Shown piece by piece: positions 59,674 through 64,000 of a stretch of DNA of 64,000 nucleotides. The notes under the pieces were generated by a model. It did no database searches. It saw nothing but the letters and a program-made list of their open reading frames with translations, and had not been told where the DNA came from. Both the position numbers and the translations under genes were made by a program. The DNA is taken from positions 319,475 through 383,474 of the forward strand of contig CAVPSX010000021.1 of assembly GCA_963708515.1 (NCBI GenBank), given 5' to 3'. The DNA comes from JAPLJM01 sp963708515 (GTDB lineage Bacteria; Desulfobacterota; Syntrophia; Syntrophales; Fen-1087). The stretch's first letter is position 1. Each line of letters begins with the position of its first letter.

Positions 59674-61485
59674 ATGTCACAGTTCAAAGAAACATCGATG
59701 GGAGCGATCTTTCAAAATAGAGTCCGGCAGTATGGAGACAAGACGCTGGTCATTTTCAAAAACAAAGCGGGCGCATGGGAAGAGCTCTCCTGGAGCAAGC
59801 TCAACGGGATGGTCCGGGATCTCGGGATGTTCCTCATCAACAGAGGGATTCAACCCGGCGACAAGGTGGCGCTCTTCTCACCGAACCGGTTCGAATGGTG
59901 GGTGGCGGACCTGGCCATCATCTCCGTGGGCGCCGTGAATGTCCCGATTTACGCGACCAACTCCGCTGAAGAATCCCGTTACATCATTGACAATTCCGAC
60001 GCGAAGAAGTGCTTTGCGGGCACGAAGGAGCACATGGACAAGATCGTCAAGGCCAGGGAGAAGCTCCCGAACCTCGATGACATCATTATTTTTGACGATG
60101 TCGATAACCCGCCGGCCGGTGTGCTCACGCTCAAGCAGGCCCTTGCGGAAGGCAGGGCGGCCGCCAACAAGGATGAATTCGACAAGCGGCTCGCTCCGAT
60201 CAATATCGAGGACGTGGCGACCATCATCTACACCTCGGGGACAACGGGCAACCCCAAGGGCGTCATGCTCACGCACAAGAACTTCGTCTCCAACGTGAAC
60301 CAGGCCCATGCGATCGATCCGGATTTTCTCACCGCGGATCATACCTTTCTGTCCTTCCTGCCGCTGGCCCACTCTCTGGAAAGGACCTGCGGATATTACA
60401 TCCCGATCTTCCTCGGCCACAAGGTGGCCTTTGCCGAAAGCGCGGAAAAGCTCCTGGCGAATTTCGGGGAAATCAGGCCCACCTTCCTTGTGAGCGTGCC
60501 GCGCATTTATGAGAAAATCCACTCGGGCATCATCGCCAAGGTCGCAACAGCGCCGCCCGTCAAGAAGGCCCTGTTCGGCTGGGCCATGGGTGTTGCAAAA
60601 GAGAACCTCCCCTACGTCTGCAATAACAGGGAACGCAGCGGCCTGTTTGCGCTTAAATACAATCTGGCCGACAAGATCATCTTCTCCAAGCTCAGGGCAA
60701 CGCTGGGCATGGACAAACTCGTCGCGGCCATTTCCGGCGGCGGACCCCTGTCGGTATCCGACGCGGAGTTTTTCCTCGGCATGGGCATCACGGTTCTCGA
60801 GGGGTTCGGCCTGACCGAAACGACGCCCATCACCAACGCAAACCGGCCCAAGTGGATCAAACCCGGAACCGTCGGCCCGGCCGTGAAGGATACGACCATC
60901 AAGATCGGCGAAGACGGAGAGGTGCTGATCAAGGGGCCCCAGGTCATGAAGGGCTACTACAAGAACGAGGCCGCGACGAAGGAGGCCTTCACGGAAGACG
61001 GCTACTTCCGCACGGGAGACATAGGCGAAATCGACCGGGACGGCTACCTGAAGATCACGGGGCGCATCAAGGACATCATCGTGACCTCCGGCGGCAAGAA
61101 CATCTCGCCGCAGAACCTCGAGAACGCCCTGCTGACGTCCGCTTTCATCGAACAGGCGGCGGTGATCGGCGACAACCGCAAGTATCTCTCCGCGCTCATC
61201 GTGCCGGCCTTCGCGACGTTGGAGAGCTGGGCAAAAGAGAAGAACATCCCCTTCTCGAACCGCCAGGACCTCATTAAGAACCCGGAGGTGAACAAGCTCA
61301 TTGAGCAGGAGATCGGGGCGCAGCTAAAAGAGTTCGGCAAGGTCGAGCAGATCAGAAAATTTGCCCTGCTCGAATCAGAATGGTCGCAGGATACCGGCGA
61401 GATGACCCCCACCATGAAGCTCAAGCGAAAGGTGATCCGCCAGAAGTACGAAAAGGAGATCGAATCACTCTATCCTCCGGAGTGA
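59674..61485 (+). CDS. fadD: Long-chain acyl-CoA synthetase (AMP-forming)
   Basis: A 603-residue ANL-superfamily ligase. It has the ATP loop YTSGTTGNPKGVMLTHKN, FLPLAHSLERTCGYYI, LEGFGLTETTPITN, the hinge TGDIGEIDRDGYLKITGRIKDIIVTSGGKNISP, and the C-terminal Lys in TPTMKLKRKVIRQKY. It matches the long-chain FACL subfamily of about 600 residues. It activates fatty acids to acyl-CoA at the membrane, the entry step for syntrophic fatty acid degradation. GGGGAGG precedes the ATG. Confidence 0.9.
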   Translation: MSQFKETSMGAIFQNRVRQYGDKTLVIFKNKAGAWEELSWSKLNGMVRDLGMFLINRGIQPGDKVALFSPNRFEWWVADLAIISVGAVNVPIYATNSAEESRYIIDNSDAKKCFAGTKEHMDKIVKAREKLPNLDDIIIFDDVDNPPAGVLTLKQALAEGRAAANKDEFDKRLAPINIEDVATIIYTSGTTGNPKGVMLTHKNFVSNVNQAHAIDPDFLTADHTFLSFLPLAHSLERTCGYYIPIFLGHKVAFAESAEKLLANFGEIRPTFLVSVPRIYEKIHSGIIAKVATAPPVKKALFGWAMGVAKENLPYVCNNRERSGLFALKYNLADKIIFSKLRATLGMDKLVAAISGGGPLSVSDAEFFLGMGITVLEGFGLTETTPITNANRPKWIKPGTVGPAVKDTTIKIGEDGEVLIKGPQVMKGYYKNEAATKEAFTEDGYFRTGDIGEIDRDGYLKITGRIKDIIVTSGGKNISPQNLENALLTSAFIEQAAVIGDNRKYLSALIVPAFATLESWAKEKNIPFSNRQDLIKNPEVNKLIEQEIGAQLKEFGKVEQIRKFALLESEWSQDTGEMTPTMKLKRKVIRQKYEKEIESLYPPE

Positions 61486-61624
61486 CCGGCCGCTTCGCCA
61501 GCCGCGCGCCGGAGGGCCGTGAATCCTCCGGTGGGCGTAAACGGCAACCCATCCTGGCCCGGGCAAAGGGATATCTGTCACGGCGATTGGACCGGATTAG
61601 GGATAAAGGGAAGGATTCCGGCAG

Positions 61625-62851
61625 TTACGGCGCTTCCTTTCGTTTCTTGAGCGCAAGGGCGGCCAGCAACCCCTTCTCCCGGATGACCTTGAACTTCAGG
61701 CCCGTTTCGGTCAGCCGGAAGAAACGCTTGCCGTATTTTTTCAGCATGGACGGGTTGATCTCGAAACCCAGACCGGGCCGCGTGAACGGGGCAAGCATGG
61801 CGTTTTTGTCCGGAATGATCGGATCGATGATGCCTTCGCGGAACTCGGGGACCCAGGACGGCTCTTCCAGCGGGTATTCGAGCGGCAGCGTGTTTTCCCG
61901 ATCCGCGAGAACGAGGTTCCAGTTCACATAAAAGCCGATTCCGTTGCTCCAGGTGTGGGGAGAGTACTCCCGCCCTTTCTCATGGCAGGCCCGGATCACC
62001 TGCATGCATTGCCGGATCCCGCCGGCAAAGGTGGCGTCCGGCTGATAGATGTGGAAGCAGTCCTTCTCGAGCATGATCTTGATCTCATCCCACCCGTAGT
62101 TGATTTCGGCTCCCGATATTTTGATTCTGGAAATCTTTTTCAGCGCGGCGTTGCCGTCATAGTCCCTTGAATCGAGCGGCTCTTCGAGCCAGATCAGGCC
62201 GTTGACGTGGCAGGCCTCGGCGAATTCCGTGGCCCGTTTCAGATCCCAGTCCGGCACGCGATCGACGATGGATACGGGCCAGCCCTGATTGGCATCGACG
62301 CCGAGACGCATCCTGTCGCCCAATCCCTTCGCGATTATCTCGACGAGCCGGATGTCGTCGGCAATTTCCCGGTTCTTGACCCGGAGCTTGGCGGTCCTGA
62401 AACCGCGTTCGCGCATGGCTAGCAGTTCGTCGATCCTGCGGTGCGGGTCATGCATCTCGCCGGTCGAGCAGTAGGCTTCGATCGGCCGCGCCCGGCCGCC
62501 CAGGATTTCGTAAACCGGCCTGCCCTGGCTTTTGCCGATGATGTCCCAGCACGCCGGCTCGATCCAGAAGTTCCGCCAGCCGAGGTAACCCGCCTGTTTG
62601 AGCAGGCCCTGCACGCGGTCGATGTCCGTCGGGTCCGCGCCGATCAGATAGGCGCCCAGCAGGTCGCCCAGGCCCTCCCGCTCCTTGCCCATGGCGGTTC
62701 CCGCCGAATAGCCTTCGATGCCTTCGTCGGTGATGAGTTTGATCAGCGTAAAACGGTTGTGCGTCTGAGGATAGCCAGGGATCCATGTGGGCCAGAAGGT
62801 GTGCTTAAGCGGAACCGACACGTGCCAGAGTTCTATCGCCGCAATCTTCAT
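61625..62851 (-). CDS. Enolase-superfamily enzyme (mandelate racemase/muconate lactonizing type)
   Basis: A 408-residue protein with the capping domain (ELWHVSVPLKHTFW) and the barrel ligands: FRTAKLRVKNREI (K-x-K position as R-V-K), metal Asp in RLGVDANQGWP, Glu in NGLIWLEEPLD, the third ligand in ISGAEINYG, and a barrel-end His in SPHTWSNGIGF, which acts as the second base in MR-type members. It abstracts the alpha-proton of a carboxylate. The substrate is unknown. It is convergent with the acyl-CoA synthetase gene. Confidence 0.85.
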   Translation of the reverse strand: MKIAAIELWHVSVPLKHTFWPTWIPGYPQTHNRFTLIKLITDEGIEGYSAGTAMGKEREGLGDLLGAYLIGADPTDIDRVQGLLKQAGYLGWRNFWIEPACWDIIGKSQGRPVYEILGGRARPIEAYCSTGEMHDPHRRIDELLAMRERGFRTAKLRVKNREIADDIRLVEIIAKGLGDRMRLGVDANQGWPVSIVDRVPDWDLKRATEFAEACHVNGLIWLEEPLDSRDYDGNAALKKISRIKISGAEINYGWDEIKIMLEKDCFHIYQPDATFAGGIRQCMQVIRACHEKGREYSPHTWSNGIGFYVNWNLVLADRENTLPLEYPLEEPSWVPEFREGIIDPIIPDKNAMLAPFTRPGLGFEINPSMLKKYGKRFFRLTETGLKFKVIREKGLLAALALKKRKEAP

Positions 62852-62954
62852 AATTTATCCTTTCCGGGCGCAGGCCACCGCCTGCAGCCAGTCAACGGCA
62901 CTATACCGAACCTGTTCCTGAAAAATCAAGCCCCATCCTTGCGTCACTATTTCG

Positions 62955-62983
62955 TTGACAGGCAACAGTGATCTGCCTATAGT
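62955..62983 (+). promoter_or_regulatory. Consensus-like sigma-70 promoter
   Basis: TTGACA and TATAGT are exactly 17 bases apart, about 30 bp upstream of the membrane protein start at 63014; it matches 11 of 12 consensus hexamer positions. Confidence 0.8.
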
Positions 62984-63013
62984 CCCCGCGAAAAATCGTT
63001 GGAGAAGGGCCTG

Positions 63014-64000
63014 GTGTCGCAGAAAAAACAGATATTGACGGTTTGCCTGTTGCTGGCAATGGCGACCTTCGCGGTCTTCTGGCAGGTCAGGCAGTACGAT
63101 TTTGTCAACCTCGATGACCCGGTCTATGTGACCGACAACCGCCACATTCAGGGCGGCCTCTCGCCGGAGGGTGTCCGCTGGGCCTTCACCACGGCGCATG
63201 CGAGCTTCTGGCACCCCCTGACCTGGCTTTCCCACATGCTCGACAGCGATCTGTACGGCCTGAAACCGGGCGGCTATCATCTGACGAGCCTGATTCTCCA
63301 TGTCCTACCACACTGCTGCTGTTCTGGCTTTTCCACCGGATGACCGGTGCGCTCTGGCGCAGCGCTTTCGTGGCGGCCCTTTTTGCGCTCCATCCGCTCC
63401 ATGTGGAATCGGTGGCCTGGATGTCGGAACGAAAGGATACCTCAGCGCGTTTTTCTGGATGCTCACGCTGTGGGGCGTATGTCGTGTATACGCAAAAGCG
63501 GCGGCACGGCGATACATGGCTGCCCTGGCATTCTTTACCCTGGCATGATGGCCAAGCCCATGCTCGTGACCTTGCCGTTTGTTCTTTTGCTGCTGGATGA
63601 CTGGCCGCTTAACCGCCTGCGGGTCGGGAAGTCCGCCCGTAATCTCGGTGTTGAGCCTGTCGAAAAATTGACCAAAGGGAAAAAAGCAGGAAGAAAAGGA
63701 AGGCGAAGGAATATGACGTAAATCCTCCCCCTGTCGCTACGCAGATCGGGGATACGAGCTCGAGTGGTCTCGCTTGCTTTCCCTCGTGCGGGAAAAGATC
63801 CCCTTTTTCGTTTTGTCGGTTGCATCCTCGCTGATCACCATCTACGCCCAGCAGCAGGGGGCCGCGGTGGTATCCATGGAGCGTATTCCTTTGTTTATGC
63901 GTCTGGCCAATGCCGTGATGTCCTATATTTTTTACATTGGCAAGACGATCTGGCCCCGGAATATAGCCGTTTTTTATCCCTACCCGGACGCCTGGCCGCT
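63014..64000 (+). pseudogene. Polytopic membrane protein (TMTC/DUF1736-like), frame broken, runs off the edge
   Basis: GTG at 63014 after GGAGAAGGG gives a membrane protein start: VCLLLAMATFAVFWQVRQYDFVNLDD, then the motif FWHPLTWLSHMLDSDLYGL. Further coding sense lies in other frames: HPLHVESVAWMSERKDT near 63390-63440, MAKPMLVTLPFVLLLLDDW near 63545-63605, and from about 63770 EKIPFFVLSVASSLITIYA and YIGKTIWPRNIAVFYPYPDAW up to the edge. These are hallmarks of the O-GlcNAc-transferase-like TPR/TMTC membrane family, whose C-terminal TPRs would lie beyond the window. Three or more frame changes are needed. Confidence 0.6.

Noticed and set aside
1..64000. tRNA, rRNA or CRISPR arrays
   Set aside because: No cloverleaf-like segments with T-loop sequence, no rRNA core sequence and no regularly spaced repeats were seen by eye; a tRNAscan or CRISPR search would settle it.

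Overview
The window is a stretch of bacterial chromosome, moderately GC-rich over most of its length. Its gene content suggests an anaerobic deltaproteobacterium (Desulfobacterota), possibly a syntroph of the Syntrophales type. That placement is an inference from the acyl-CoA and CoA-ligase genes, the class III cyclase fused to a receiver, and the style of intergenic repeats; there is no rRNA or other phylogenetic marker here. No tRNA, rRNA, CRISPR array, phage or intact insertion sequence was seen.

Layout. Bases 1-2320 hold the end of a minor-pilin cluster, including a frame-broken PilX-like gene with an L-type lectin-like domain. A RelE/YefM-type toxin-antitoxin pair (2539-3014) lies between two direct repeats. 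Two paralogous two-component systems face each other at 3362-6703, one ending in a response regulator with an adenylate/guanylate cyclase domain. Then come RNA-binding cold-shock genes (6948-7614), a J-domain protein, an isochorismatase-like protein, a DUF523/DUF1722 protein, MltD, a biotin carboxylase with a fused biotin domain, an SGNH hydrolase and a BKACE-type enzyme (to 16376). The most unusual locus is 17794-21547 on the minus strand: LemA, a DUF350 protein, and an exported protein with three tandem Hint (intein-like) domains, a membrane anchor and two Tim44-like domains, apparently one operon from a good promoter.

Bases 23781-28099 carry a thiolase pair (one without the nucleophilic cysteine), a DUF35 zinc/OB partner and a CoA-transferase. 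Next are AmpG, a glutamine-amidotransferase-like hydrolase, Aat, a broken lipoprotein/Ntn-hydrolase-like gene, and a sodium:solute symporter preceded by a promoter and an intrinsic terminator. From 35059 to 49910 lie housekeeping and stress genes: PP-loop ATPase, MBL hydrolase, ATP-dependent PEP carboxykinase, EF-hand protein, M50 protease, FtsH, MutY, YbaK, thioredoxin with two zinc ribbons, amidohydrolase, Nudix, lipoprotein and a GGDEF protein. From 50455 come PaaK with its ACT partner, a beta-lactamase-like hydrolase, an AT-rich acyl-ACP thioesterase, RlmD, TraB, rhomboid, RlmI, long-chain acyl-CoA synthetase and an enolase-superfamily enzyme. A frame-broken membrane protein runs off the right edge.

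Two themes run through the window. One is dispersed palindromic repeats: a family of about 64 bp with eight copies next to gene ends, and a GGGACAG palindrome family that resembles substrates of REP-associated transposases. The other is a high number of single-base frame breaks and gene remnants, which may be real decay or sequencing/assembly error.
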